Shown piece by piece: positions 43,807 through 54,076 of a DNA stretch of 64,000 bases. The stretch spans positions 186,001 to 250,000 of the forward strand of contig JAIVFH010000049.1 of NCBI GenBank assembly GCA_025765595.1, read 5' to 3'. How positions within the stretch are numbered: position 1 is the first letter of the stretch; each line of letters opens with the position of its first letter. The position numbers and the translations under genes are program-made. The notes below the pieces were generated by a model. It did not search any database, was not told the origin of the DNA, and worked only from the letters and a program-made list of their open reading frames with translations. This DNA comes from Obelidium mucronatum. Taxonomy: Eukaryota; Chytridiomycota; Chytridiomycetes; Chytridiales; Chytriomycetaceae.

Positions 43807-45144
43807 ATGTTTAAGAGCATTGCCATTTTTCTCTACGGCCTCATCAAGAAGCTCATATTCTGGCTAACCAGAATCCCGGATGAAGAAGTTACAGCGGCAT
43901 TGATTGGAGAGCCATTAGGGCTAATTGCCTGGCCGCATGGAATTCTGACTGTCAGACCCACTGAACAAGATTCCTGCGACTTTGAACGAAACGTCCAACC
44001 ACAATTGATGAAGAGAACTTTCAGAGGAATGCTCGCCGGACTTTGGATTCTTATCACAAGACCGTACAAAGTCGATGTTACCAACGAACAAGTCAATGAC
44101 GTGCTGAACAGAACCATTTACTCTCGTATGATTTCTGAAGACCTAAAAATTGATCTGCGACATCATTCGGAACTTTTGCCTCTACCTGGATTCTTTGTTG
44201 CAGGTGTTCTGGCACACCTTGAGCAAGACAGTAACCGCCGAGTCACACTTACTTGCCTCGAAGTCAACGGCTTTCTCGTTAAACCTAATGATCCATTGTG
44301 GAATCTGGCCAAGATCTTCTTTGTTCAAGCTCTCGGTCACGAGGCCTTTGTTTGCGATCACACGGTGATTCATCAAAACAACGCGTTCTTGGAGTGTAGC
44401 ATTAGAAAACACTTGCCTACCTCTAATCCATTGTATTGGTTCCTCAAAAGTCATTTTGGGTTTGGCTTGGCTCTGATTGATGCCTTGGTGAGGCTATTTC
44501 ACAAACACACTTCACCGGGAAACTCGCTAGCCCTACAAATCGATACCGTATTCAAGTTTGCGGCTGGAGGAAACAAATACCCGAGAAACAGTCAAATGAA
44601 TTCTGAGTTCGTGGACACCTTGGCTAATACTGCTCTTCAGAAGGCCGAAGAAGTTGTTCGGGACCATGTGCTTGACTTCTTTGACCAAAACGTGACAACC
44701 GATGCGCAATTCGACAAAATCTTAAGCGTTTTATTTGATTTGAGATCTAGAGTTCCTTGGATTCCGAATGACTTGACACGTGGCTGTGTAGTTGATGTGA
44801 TTGCGCGATTCATTTATGAAGGGTCATTTCTACACAGTTTCAACCACATTCAGTTGACATACGTGGTTGGCAGATTCGGTCATATTCCCAGAATTCGTCG
44901 TCCATTCGATGGAGTACATGACTGGAAGCCTCATGAACTGTTTAATCGGGTTGATACTTTTAAACGAATCGTCTTTATGAATGTCTTCAGTGGTGAGAAG
45001 CATTCTGAGTCTCTGCTGGAGGTCAAATACGATGAGCGTATTCGGTTAACGCCTGGAAAATTCCAGCATGATTTGGCTGCCCTTGAGCGAGAGTTTCCTG
45101 GAATAATCAAACTCGACAATACTGCTGCATTTGTTAATATTTGA
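43807..45144 (+). CDS. Lipoxygenase-like protein 2
   Basis: A single-exon 445-aa paralogue of the protein at 22756-24105. It shares a hydrophobic N-terminus (YGLIKKLIFWLT), LPGFFVAGVLAHLEQD, LWNLAKIFFVQALGHE, DHTVIHQNN, RKHLPTSNPLYWFLKSHF, HKHTSPGN, VIARFIYEGSFLHSFNH and RRPFDG, ending TAAFVNI. Here the residue matching the first lipoxygenase iron-ligand His is present (ALGHEAF) but the second ligand position is Cys (FVCDH). HxxxH (DHTVIH) is kept, as in copy 1. The late HSFNH pair and terminal Ile are conserved. It sits between PYM-E and PYM-F. Dioxygenase activity is uncertain. Confidence 0.62.
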   Translation: MFKSIAIFLYGLIKKLIFWLTRIPDEEVTAALIGEPLGLIAWPHGILTVRPTEQDSCDFERNVQPQLMKRTFRGMLAGLWILITRPYKVDVTNEQVNDVLNRTIYSRMISEDLKIDLRHHSELLPLPGFFVAGVLAHLEQDSNRRVTLTCLEVNGFLVKPNDPLWNLAKIFFVQALGHEAFVCDHTVIHQNNAFLECSIRKHLPTSNPLYWFLKSHFGFGLALIDALVRLFHKHTSPGNSLALQIDTVFKFAAGGNKYPRNSQMNSEFVDTLANTALQKAEEVVRDHVLDFFDQNVTTDAQFDKILSVLFDLRSRVPWIPNDLTRGCVVDVIARFIYEGSFLHSFNHIQLTYVVGRFGHIPRIRRPFDGVHDWKPHELFNRVDTFKRIVFMNVFSGEKHSESLLEVKYDERIRLTPGKFQHDLAALEREFPGIIKLDNTAAFVNI

Positions 45145-45329
45145 GTCTCTTTTATGGAGAGTTTGACACCTCATACCAGTTTGTTACAATAAATGGCAGT
45201 TTACCTCTATGGTTTGATTAAAACGAGAAAGTGTTGTCAGGGTTTGAATTCGATTGAACGGCAAACGAAAAAGCACTCAACCAAAGTTTCTGCCGCAATT
45301 CGAACAGCGACAACATAGCATATTCGCCC

Positions 45330-46122
45330 ATGGTCTTTGGTCCTCGAACTACTGGCACCTCATTGGCTAGCCACGGAGGAGAGTCGGTTTCAGAGCAATC
45401 AGTTGTGGAACAGTTGGCATCCCCTGTTGCACTTCTACCACCGAGAGACTACCCATCAGCGATAGATGTCCCTTCTGAGCCTCCGCCCGAATATGATGGC
45501 CCGATCCCTTATGGAATGCGTCTCTTGGCTTTCATCCCAATGGAGCTTAGCAAGGCGCCTATTTACTTCGAAACTTCTCGACCGGAAAGGCTGGCAGGAA
45601 GGATCCCACTCCCCATATACACAAGACGGATGATGGATTTGAACTCGGTTCTTCATAGCTCGAGTGCTGCTTGGAGCATCTTTTGGATCAGATATTATCG
45701 GTGGATCTTGTTGGGTATTGTGGCTGTGTCGGCATTGGCTGCAACTGGCCTGTTCTTTTTGTTGGGAGGATATAAATCGCTTGACTATTTGTTTGTGCCT
45801 GTGTTGGTGCCGGTGGTGATGCTGTTTCTCGTTCCGACCCACGCCAAGGTTTTAATCATAGTATTCCTGCAACAGCTGTTTAATCGTCGATAAATAGTAC
45901 ATTCAACTTATTGACGAAACAACACATCGATGGAGCAAAGAGGACGGAGATGCTGGAACGGATTTGTGGTATTATACGCGAACCAGACAAGATGGCTTAT
46001 GGGACACGTTTATTAATGTTAAGATTGCCATATTTGACAAGGGTGTGGAAGATGGAGGTGAAATACAGCGCGGTGTTGCTTCGGAGGATTTGCCTGTATA
46101 TATTTCTGAAAATCGACAATAA
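45330..46122 (+). CDS. PYM family member F
   Basis: Exons 45330-45848 and 45898-46122 encode 247 aa; the 49-nt intron is at the family phase-0 site. PPPEYDGPIPYG carries PPxY. The middle block is divergent (RLAGRIPLPIYTRRMMDLN). Two TM segments follow. The C-terminal exon (YIQLIDETTHRWSKED) is longer than in other members and ends DLPVYISENRQ, so the LPxY motif is seven residues further in. Confidence 0.74.
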
Positions 46123-46214
46123 ACTGGTCTCATAATGAAATGGTGTATATTGGTTTCGTCTTGTGTAAAGGGACTTGTATTGCGGTGTTTCATTTCAAGT
46201 TCGATTGCCGCAGT

Positions 46215-46260
46215 CACGTGATTAGCGGCCATTTTCTGTTAATGACGGCACTCTAACGGC
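46215..46260 (+). promoter_or_regulatory. Shared upstream elements of PYM-G: E-box CACGTG and GGCACTCTAACGGC
   Basis: CACGTGATTAG at 46215 and GGCACTCTAACGGC at 46247-46260 lie 93-138 bp before the PYM-G start and recur in the same order before PYM-H. CACGTG is the core site of bHLH factors of the Cbf1/Pho4 type. Regulation is inferred from conservation between the two copies. Confidence 0.45.
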
Positions 46261-46352
46261 AAGAAATAGAGCACAACCACAAAAATGAAACATAAAAGGC
46301 CATACATTTTCTCCCAACTTGTATCGTCCTACAGCAAGCCTTCTATTACAAA

Positions 46353-47045
46353 ATGTTCCCATCAATGACATCCGGCGGCTCTAGCCGTGCAGCTCAAGTC
46401 CCAGGAGGGCAACCGCCTTTCGGAGAGCCTGTTGTCTACGGCCCAAGAAGGCATCCGGACCCAGATTACTTCAACCCAATTCTCTTCCGTATCCCTGAAG
46501 GAACCAGAGCCATGGCTTGTGTCCGTATGAACGTCTGGGGCCGTCCAGACTACTACTCAACCATGAAGCCAGCGCAACTCAGAGATAAGATTCCTGAGGA
46601 CCTCTACCGTTCCCGTATGGAAGCTTTGAATGAGCAGCTGACAAACGAAGGATACCCGTCCTTGATCCGCATGCACCGTATTGGACTTTGGACAAACATT
46701 ATTGGATGGGCCATTTTCGTTGGTGGTTGCATTGCTGGATTCATGACTGGAGACCCGCTGTGGGTCCTTGCCTGTGTAATTTGTAAAGTGGTTGTCATGT
46801 GGATGCCAATGTCGGCGCCGTATGTTGAAATGGTGAAGGAGCACGTTGAGAAGTGGAATGAAGAGGACAAAGTGGCAGGACGCAACTGGTTGATCAAGGC
46901 TCTCCCATGGAGAAACGGAGAGTTGCAATCGTTGCTGACTGTTACCATCAACTACTACGAATATGAAGACAAGCCATTGGAAGGAATTTCCGTGGAGGCC
47001 CTTCCTGTATATGCCCACAAGGGTGAAGGACTGATTGCCTCATAG
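46353..47045 (+). CDS. PYM family member G (intronless)
   Basis: A 230-aa single-exon member. The N-terminus lacks PPxY (it has PDPDYFNP). The family block reads ACVRMNVWGRPDYYSTMKP then RDKIPEDLYRSRMEALNEQL. Two TM segments (about residues 110-150) precede YVEMVKEHVEKWNEED, with no intron at the site used by A-F. The end is ALPVYAHKGEGLIAS, so the LPxY motif is internal to a short tail. It is nearly identical to PYM-H, 1.27 kb downstream. Confidence 0.78.
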   Translation: MFPSMTSGGSSRAAQVPGGQPPFGEPVVYGPRRHPDPDYFNPILFRIPEGTRAMACVRMNVWGRPDYYSTMKPAQLRDKIPEDLYRSRMEALNEQLTNEGYPSLIRMHRIGLWTNIIGWAIFVGGCIAGFMTGDPLWVLACVICKVVVMWMPMSAPYVEMVKEHVEKWNEEDKVAGRNWLIKALPWRNGELQSLLTVTINYYEYEDKPLEGISVEALPVYAHKGEGLIAS

Positions 47046-47623
47046 GTTTTCACTTTAATCATTTAGTAACCTCTATCGTATAAATAAACTCCTCTTTCTA
47101 TCCTCGCTTATTCGGTTTCAATCTTGATGTTTTCTTTTTCTGAAGAATTTACATTTTCCTTGCAGTTTTGTAGATGAGTAATGTATGTGACCGGCAAATG
47201 GATGTAATTAAAATTGTAAGCTTTACATTTTTGAAACCAATGTTCTCGACACTTACGGTTGTGAAGCGCAAAACGAAGTCTGGTTTCTTTGACGCAGACC
47301 TCGGAACAGATTGGTGGTGTTGTACGTCCACCAGACAATACTTTATTGAATTCATGATTGCTGCATTGAGAAGGTGTTACGTGTTACCTTTGTTAATTCA
47401 CTACTTCACACATTTAAAAACACACGCAGGTTTCATTCTGGTTGGCCGCTTTCACGTGATTAGGGTTAACTTTTGCGGCCGGCTTTTGAAATGAGGCACT
47501 CTAACGGCCACAAAAAGCACTCAGGAAAATGAAAAAATTTGCTATCACAAATAGATACAAAAAGCAAACACATTCCCCTTCCTAGCATCATCCAACACCC
47601 CAACAACAGTTCTAAGCCCAAAC
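47046..47623. other. Spacer between the tandem PYM-G and PYM-H copies
   Basis: This holds the G 3' end with AATAAA-like sequence and the H promoter. An open frame at 47174-47494 has no recognisable features. The promoter part resembles that of G. Confidence 0.45.
47453..47508 (+). promoter_or_regulatory. Shared upstream elements of PYM-H: E-box CACGTG and GGCACTCTAACGGC
   Basis: CACGTGATTAG at 47453 and GGCACTCTAACGGC at 47495-47508 match the pair upstream of PYM-G. Spacing between the motifs is 42 bp here and 32 bp there. Confidence 0.45.
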
Positions 47624-48316
47624 ATGTTTCCATCAATGACATCCGGCGGCTCTAGCCGCGCAGCCCAAGTTCCAGGAGGACAACCACCTTTCGGAGAGCC
47701 TGTTGTCTACGGCCCAAGAAGGCATCCGGACCCAGATTACTTCAACCCGATTCTCTTCCGTATCCCGGAAGGAACAAGAGCCATGGCTTGTGTCCGCATG
47801 AACGTCTGGGGCCGACCAGACTACTACTCAACCATGAAGCCAGCGCAACTCAGAGATAAGATTCCGGAGGACCTCTACCGTGCCCGCATGGAAGCTTTGA
47901 ATGAGCAGCTGACAAACGAAGGATACCCGTCGTTGATCCGCATGCACCGTATTGGACTTTGGACAAACATTATTGGATGGGCCATTTTCGTTGGTGGTTG
48001 TATTGCTGGATTCATGACTGGAGACCCGCTGTGGGTCCTTGCCTGTGTGATTTGTAAAGTTGTTGTCATGTGGATGCCAATGTCGGCGCCATATGTTGAA
48101 ATGGTGAAGGAGCACGTTGAGAAGTGGAACGAAGAGGATAAAGTGGCAGGACGTAACTGGTTGATCAAGGCTCTCCCATGGAGAAACGGAGAGTTGCAAT
48201 CGTTGCTGACTGTTACCATCAACTACTACGAATATGAAGACAAGCCATTGGAAGGAATTTCCGTGGAGGCCCTTCCTGTGTATGCACAAAAGGGTGACGG
48301 GGCGATTGCCTCATAG
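47624..48316 (+). CDS. PYM family member H (intronless, near-identical to G)
   Basis: This 230-aa protein differs from PYM-G at only a few residues, chiefly RSRM to RARM in the middle and AHKGEGL to AQKGDGA at the tail. Many third-position differences are visible, so the copies are not brand new, and low protein divergence suggests purifying selection or conversion. Architecture as for G: two TM segments, no family intron, LPxY as ALPVY near the end. Confidence 0.78.
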   Translation: MFPSMTSGGSSRAAQVPGGQPPFGEPVVYGPRRHPDPDYFNPILFRIPEGTRAMACVRMNVWGRPDYYSTMKPAQLRDKIPEDLYRARMEALNEQLTNEGYPSLIRMHRIGLWTNIIGWAIFVGGCIAGFMTGDPLWVLACVICKVVVMWMPMSAPYVEMVKEHVEKWNEEDKVAGRNWLIKALPWRNGELQSLLTVTINYYEYEDKPLEGISVEALPVYAQKGDGAIAS

Positions 48317-48422
48317 AATTTTTCTCCCAATGATTGGTAATAGTGTCTATCTTATATAAATAAATCCATTTCTATATCATTGCTTTTTAATTAATATTCA
48401 TTTTGCGGTAATTTTTTTTTTT

Positions 48423-49929
48423 TCAACCTTGGCTCGTTGTTTTCTTGAAGGATATTTTGGGAATCATAAAATCCACAAGAGCTCTACAACACTTTTCCCT
48501 TGCAAGACTCAAGGGAATGGCAGATCGTTTGATGCTATCGCCCTGGCTCATGAAGGTATTATCTTTCCAGATGATGTGCACTTGAAGTTGGTCTCCATTT
48601 GTAGGGTCCGCATCTTGAGTTATGGTCTGGACACGTTCCACATATGGATCCCATGAGTCAAGTTGTAAAATTTGATGAGCGAATTTCTGAACGTCTGTCA
48701 TTGTGTATTCGAATGGTAAATGAGGTGGTGGGGGAATAGGGTGGGATTTATAAGTACCGGGATTTTCTGCTCCCAATTCCGCCGGCTTTGTTTTCTCTAA
48801 AAAGAAACCCCATGATTTTTAAAAAAAAAGAGCTAATAAAACGATATGAAACCAATAAATGCATTACTATCATTCACATTGTCAGGAACCGCAGTTGACG
48901 AGGTGGCAACTTTACTGGACAATCTTTCATTTCGCGTTTCATCACGGATTGTGGACTCTGGCATCGCTTCGTCTTTTTTTTTTTTTTTTTGGTTCGAGAA
49001 GATATGAGTTTCACAGCAGCTGGAAGAACGTAAATTAAGTGGGAAGGGAAAAACAAATACCTTCGAGTTCCTCGATTCGATTCTCGGGCACCGCTGGCAA
49101 AAAGACGCCCTTTTCTACTTCGATTCCGGGTCCAAAGTGGTGGCAACTGCCTTCTTCGATTACTTCTTCCGTGTACGCTGTGGTTGTTGTTGTAGTGTCG
49201 GCGTGATCCTCCTCTGTGGAATCTAAAGGAGGGCGATCGTCGATTTCAGAGGAGGTATCGGAATCTTTTTGAAAACGCGCGCTTTCTTCTGAGGAGCTGC
49301 GTCTGCGTTTTTTAGAAGGTGGTTTTTGTTGACCACGTGAACGATTGAGTGATGAGCCAAGCTGCCGTTGCACGGATCTTGGGAAACTGTCGAAATGCTC
49401 GTCCTGATACGCCTCGAGTATTCCAGTTGCCTATTTTATTTGAGAGGGGGGGAGGGGTCGAATTATGATCAAAATGCTTGGAGTTTTTAAACAAGAACCA
49501 CACACCAAAAACAACCTTAGACTTACCATGAACGATTCACTGGGTTCCCAAGAGTTGTCTGACGACGGATATCCAGACCACTTGACGTGATATTCCATCC
49601 GCAAACGTCTCTGTTTTGAGGGAATAATACGTTGTTAAATGGGAGAGAGCGCTTAAAGCTTCCAGACTCCCCCTCCCTCCACTGATCGCAAATGAGTTCC
49701 TTTTTTTTTCCAGAAAACTTACTTTATTGTACCGATGATTGATAATCTCTTCTACGATAAAGACCTGTTCTCCCTGATCGCTCGTGTCACTGTCGGAAGC
49801 TGCGTCTTGATCCATTCGCCTACTGCTACTACTGCCACCTTCCTCAAGTCGATCCCTTCGACTTTTCTTTGCATTTCTCTTTACTGAAGCCGGCGGAGTT
49901 TTCATTCGAGGAAAAAGGGAGAAGGCCAA
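48423..49929 (-). CDS. HP1-like chromodomain/chromoshadow protein 2
   Basis: The first exon (49929 to about 49722) ends within the chromodomain (QVFIVEEIINHRYNK). The next, from about 49618, gives RMEYHVKWSGYPSSDNSWEPSESF. A further exon starts ATGILEAYQDEHFDSFP and continues through a charged, Ser/Thr-rich hinge. The last exon has a chromoshadow-like domain: DSWDPYVERVQTI, LQVHIIWKDNTF, IPLSLAREKCCRALVDFM. It ends at 48423. It is more divergent and longer than the HP1-like gene at 21580. It probably binds methylated histone and dimerises; the target is unknown. Confidence 0.72.
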
Positions 49930-50050
49930 AGTATGGATATTATAAAATCTATTTTTTTTTTTTCAATGAACAAAACACATAAACCCACTCAGCCCTGCGA
50001 AAATATAATCTAAAACGAGTTCCCGCGCTTTTTTTTCTCTTTTTTTTTCT

Positions 50051-53000
50051 CTAAACGCTTTTGAGGTACTCTGTCACGTCTCGCCATCCATATTGTTCCG
50101 ATAACTCAATCGCAGCAGCAAGTGTTTCACGATCACCACCACCATCATCATCATCACCATTATCATTGACCACCGCGTCTTTGTTTTGACGACTCGATTC
50201 CACAATCACTTTGACAGTCTCCAAATGCCCATACCGTGCAGCATGCATTAAACACGTCCATCCTTCATCATCCTTCACAGAAATCAAGCCGTGTCTCTCT
50301 TTTGAAGAGCCGTGTCCCGAAGAAAAGTGGTTCAACAGGGTTGAGACGGTGAGTGTGGCGCCGGACCATGATGCGATATGAAGGGCTGTCCATCCGCCCT
50401 TTTTGCAAGTGAGCAATGGATCTGCGCCGTGTTTCAGTAGGACTTGGATGACGCGGCTGTTGTCGGAAGAGAGCTTGGATGCGGAATGGAGGGGTAGGTA
50501 TCCTTTGCTGTCGTAGATGCAATTTATAATATCTGAAAACGAGCAGACGGTGGCGGTGGCGCGGTCATCGGTGTCAGTGGTGGTGGCTTCAAGAAAGATT
50601 CGAGGGTTTGTGAGAGTCGTAAGGATATCGAGGCCGAGGCTGTTGGGGAGAGTTACGAGAGAATGAATGTAGTGCTGTTGAGTATTAATAGCGATACTGT
50701 TGCTTGTCACGTTTGTGATGGCTTCTTGAATTCTAGTGGGTGAAACGGGTCCAGTGCTTTGAGGATTCCGGGATGCGTCTTGAGCAATACAGAATTGGCC
50801 GAAAATGGACTCTAGTGGCGCGAAACTGTCGCTGATGGACATTGCGGATTCAGGTATTTGTGTTGTAATGTACTTGCGAAAAGTGGTAAAAGAGGCGTGG
50901 TGTTTGATGTGAGGGTCTTGAAATGCAGACTTCAATGAGGGTAACGATGTGATTATTGTAGGATATTGGTTTTGCAGGGCGGCTGTGAAAATTGACCAGG
51001 GAACTGGTTGCATGGGATCGGCAACGTCTGCATTAATCAAGACATCCCAAAACGCGAAAATGCTTTCATCGTATTCTGATGACCATTCCTCGATTGAATG
51101 AATCGGTAGACCATCTTCATTCTCCCCGTCGGAATCGGTATCAGACCCATCTCTATCAACATTCACGGTTTTAACTGGCAAATCAATCCCTAGCGGCAAT
51201 GTCGGAATCGTGGTCAAGTAAATGTTTGAGTCAAGGTTGAAGGACAAATTCACACTGATTTTTTGTTCCTCCGAAGACCGTCTAGAATCAAGTACACTAC
51301 TGTTGCTCTGTTCAATCGAGCTTGATCGGCGCAAGGGACTTGGCTCTACAGGCGACGTAACAGATCTAGGGGTCGTACTGCCTCCCACTGCCAGCACCGA
51401 ACTCAACAAATCATCCAATGGAACTTCAACCAAGAATGCTTCCTGTCGTGACTTGATTTGACTCTGTCTTCGGAAGGAACTTTGGAGCTTGAGCAAGACT
51501 TGCAGCTGGCTCTCTATACTCGAAAAGGAGGGTCTTTGCAGCGGATCCTGAGCCCAACAAGATTCAATAAGCGTCCAGAACTTATCAGGACAATGAGAAG
51601 GACGATACGGGGCGAATTGAATCGTACAGAACCAATCGAGATATTTCCGATTCTTCCGTGTCGGGGTCAAAGCCGGATTCTGGGTCATCCGGATCATTGA
51701 GGGTGTTGTGGAATGGAATATTCCCGGTTAGGATTTCATACATGGTCATTGCGAAACTATATACATCCGATTGTGTTCGCATTGTGCCTGGGAGATGGAT
51801 TTTAACAAATTGGTTAAGTTGAAAGCACATTATTCCTTCCAGGACGGGTTAACTGACCTCCGCGAAGTAGCTTCGGGCGCGGTCCATCTTCTCCAACCGT
51901 TTCTAGGCGATTCCATCCCCAGCCATCTCCATTCGGTATTCCCAAAATCCAAAATCACACAGAATAGCTTTACCAGCATCATCTACCAACACATTCGAGC
52001 TTCGCAAAGCTACCAGTGAATAATGCCCATTCCATGAAGTAATGACATTGTTGATGAGGTTTCATATAGGAGTCGCAGAGAGTGGACCAGGATGCAGTCG
52101 TGAGTAGGAGGATATATTTCCATTTCGCATGAATGGTGTAATGAGTAAGCTGAGGGGCTGTTTGAAAGCAGGTCCCGATTATAGGCAGAATTCTTTTATC
52201 GTTACTTGCAGAAAGCCAAAGTGCACTCTGGTTGTTGAGTTAGGGTCAGAAAACCGCCAAAAAAAAAAGAACTATCTGAAGTCATACATTCTCACAGAAT
52301 AAGCGCCGTAAATTCCTTTTCGGAGATGGAATAAACTTCTTAATCACAACATCCCGACAATCTAGACTAGAGTTGTCTCCACGAACAAACAAGCTCCCAC
52401 GAACTGACTCCGAGATCCCTATCGGCCCTAATGGAGCCCCATCTCCTTCCTGATCTAAATCATATGGAGAAATGGCGGTGGTATCCAGCATTTCGAATCC
52501 GGAAAGTACTTTCACAACCAAGCCAAGCCATTTGACTTCAAGGGATATATCAATGCTATAATGTTCCGAAGAATCACTGCTACTCGATGCATTGTTTTGA
52601 AAAACGGCCGCCAGTTGAGTAGATTCTTCAACGATTGAAACAAGCTCGGTGAATCGGCGTTGCGCAAACTCACGAGCAGCACAATGCATTCCAGGATCAA
52701 TATGCAATTCAGGCGAGGAAATCAAAGTCTCCGTCATCATCTGTCGATTCATCGTATGATGCAGATTGAGAAGAAGATCTCGATGAAGAAGACGACAAGA
52801 GCTCGTTGGATCTGTAGTGAGCGTAATCTCGATCTCCCGTCAGCTTTGAAATATGCGATCCAAGAATTTCTTTGAGGTTCTCAATGTCTGAAACAATGTC
52901 GAGGACGTTGTCGAGATCGTAGGTTTCTGGGGCTTCGATCTGATTACGTTATATTAGAACCATTAGGGTTTTTTTAAGAATAAGATCCAGCTATGCAAAA

Positions 53001-53950
53001 ACAGAAGGAGTAAGAACTAGAGTATATCCATGGCTGATGTTTGCTTCGAGAGGGAAGCCATCCAATAACGATGCCGAAAATGACAAGTGTGATTGTGATG
53101 ATTTAACAAGGGAGATTCCAACACTCACCCCATCCCCGCATTCTTCGACCCAAGTTCGCACGAGTCCCTGATATGTCCTTAGGCGATCTTCGAAGCGTTG
53201 GCGAGTGCCCATGATCCGCAGTAAGTCTTGTGTGCTCGTGTTTTTGATGAAGCCCTTGATGCGTTCCAGCAGCAGCACCAGGGAATCGAGAGTCATGTGG
53301 GGCGGCGGGGCACGATGGCGCAGCAGCGGGATTGTACCCTGGCGTGGGAAGCAGCGGCGGGGCGCTCGCGGCTAACGGGCGACAGCGCCAGCAGCGACAG
53401 CCGCGACACGGCGCGCCACGCCCGCGACAGCGGCCGCTCGGGCGGCGGCGTGGCGACGGCGACGGCGGGCGGCGACTCGGCGGCGGCGTCGCTCTGCGCT
53501 GCAGCTCGGCGCAATTTGCAGCGCCGCGAGCCCCAGCGCCGCCACGCCGAGCCCCGAGCTGCGGCGGCTCAGCGCCTGGCGCTGCTCTCGCTCTCTTTCG
53601 CGGACGTCTCGCGCCGGCCCGGGCTTAGCAAGCGGCGACCCACTGCCCGGTACTCCCAGCACTGACTGGTGACCCTGCCGCTGGCGACAACTCGCCTGCA
53701 TGCGACAGCGTGTTGAGCACTAGCGCAAGCGTCTACAGCGAGCAACTGGTCAACACGCTTCCACGTGCCACAACTGCTTGAACAATCCACTGCTTACCTG
53801 AATCCGCCACGCCAAACGCTTGATTCGTCTCTTGTCGTGGTGCACCCCCTCTGCCAGGTTGATGATTGTGCTCGTCAGTCTAAACACTGGCGCTATCCCT
53901 GGTCCTGGATTCACCAGCAAATCACTGTTGAGAGTGATGGTGCTCGACAT
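50051..53950 (-). CDS. Four-helix-bundle / pseudokinase / ankyrin protein, MLKL-like layout
   Basis: The N-terminal exon (from 53950) encodes LTSTIINLAEGVHHDKRRIKRLAWRIQ. After a GC-rich region, 53296 downward encodes MTLDSLVLLLERIKGFIKN. Both resemble the helical bundle of MLKL/HeLo-type N-terminal domains. A kinase-like domain follows: DVVIKKFIPSPK, GMGIIH near 52035, LRSSNVLVDD, CDFGF, RRWTAPEA, SDVYSFAMTMYEILTG and CWAQDPLQRPSF. Between the His of the HRD site and LRSSNV no Asp codon exists in any frame, pointing to a pseudokinase. The C-terminus has ankyrin repeats (GYLPLHSAS, GWTALHIASWSG, GWTCLMHAARYGHLE). Frame shifts occur near the HRD site and in a G run near 51920. Exon borders are incomplete. 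Confidence 0.55.
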
Positions 53951-54076
53951 GAATGATAGAGATGAGAGAGAGAGAGATCAGTTTCAAACACAAATATCTA
54001 TGTTTACGTCAAAAAAAAAGTCTCAAACGTTCGTTTTTTATTTATTGAACGATATCATTGAGTTTTTGTTCATAAT

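Noticed and set aside
46557..48289. 153-codon minus-strand ORFs conserved between PYM-G and PYM-H
   Set aside because: Conservation follows from the near-identical sense sequences; the antisense proteins show no features and accumulate stops relative to the sense frame elsewhere.
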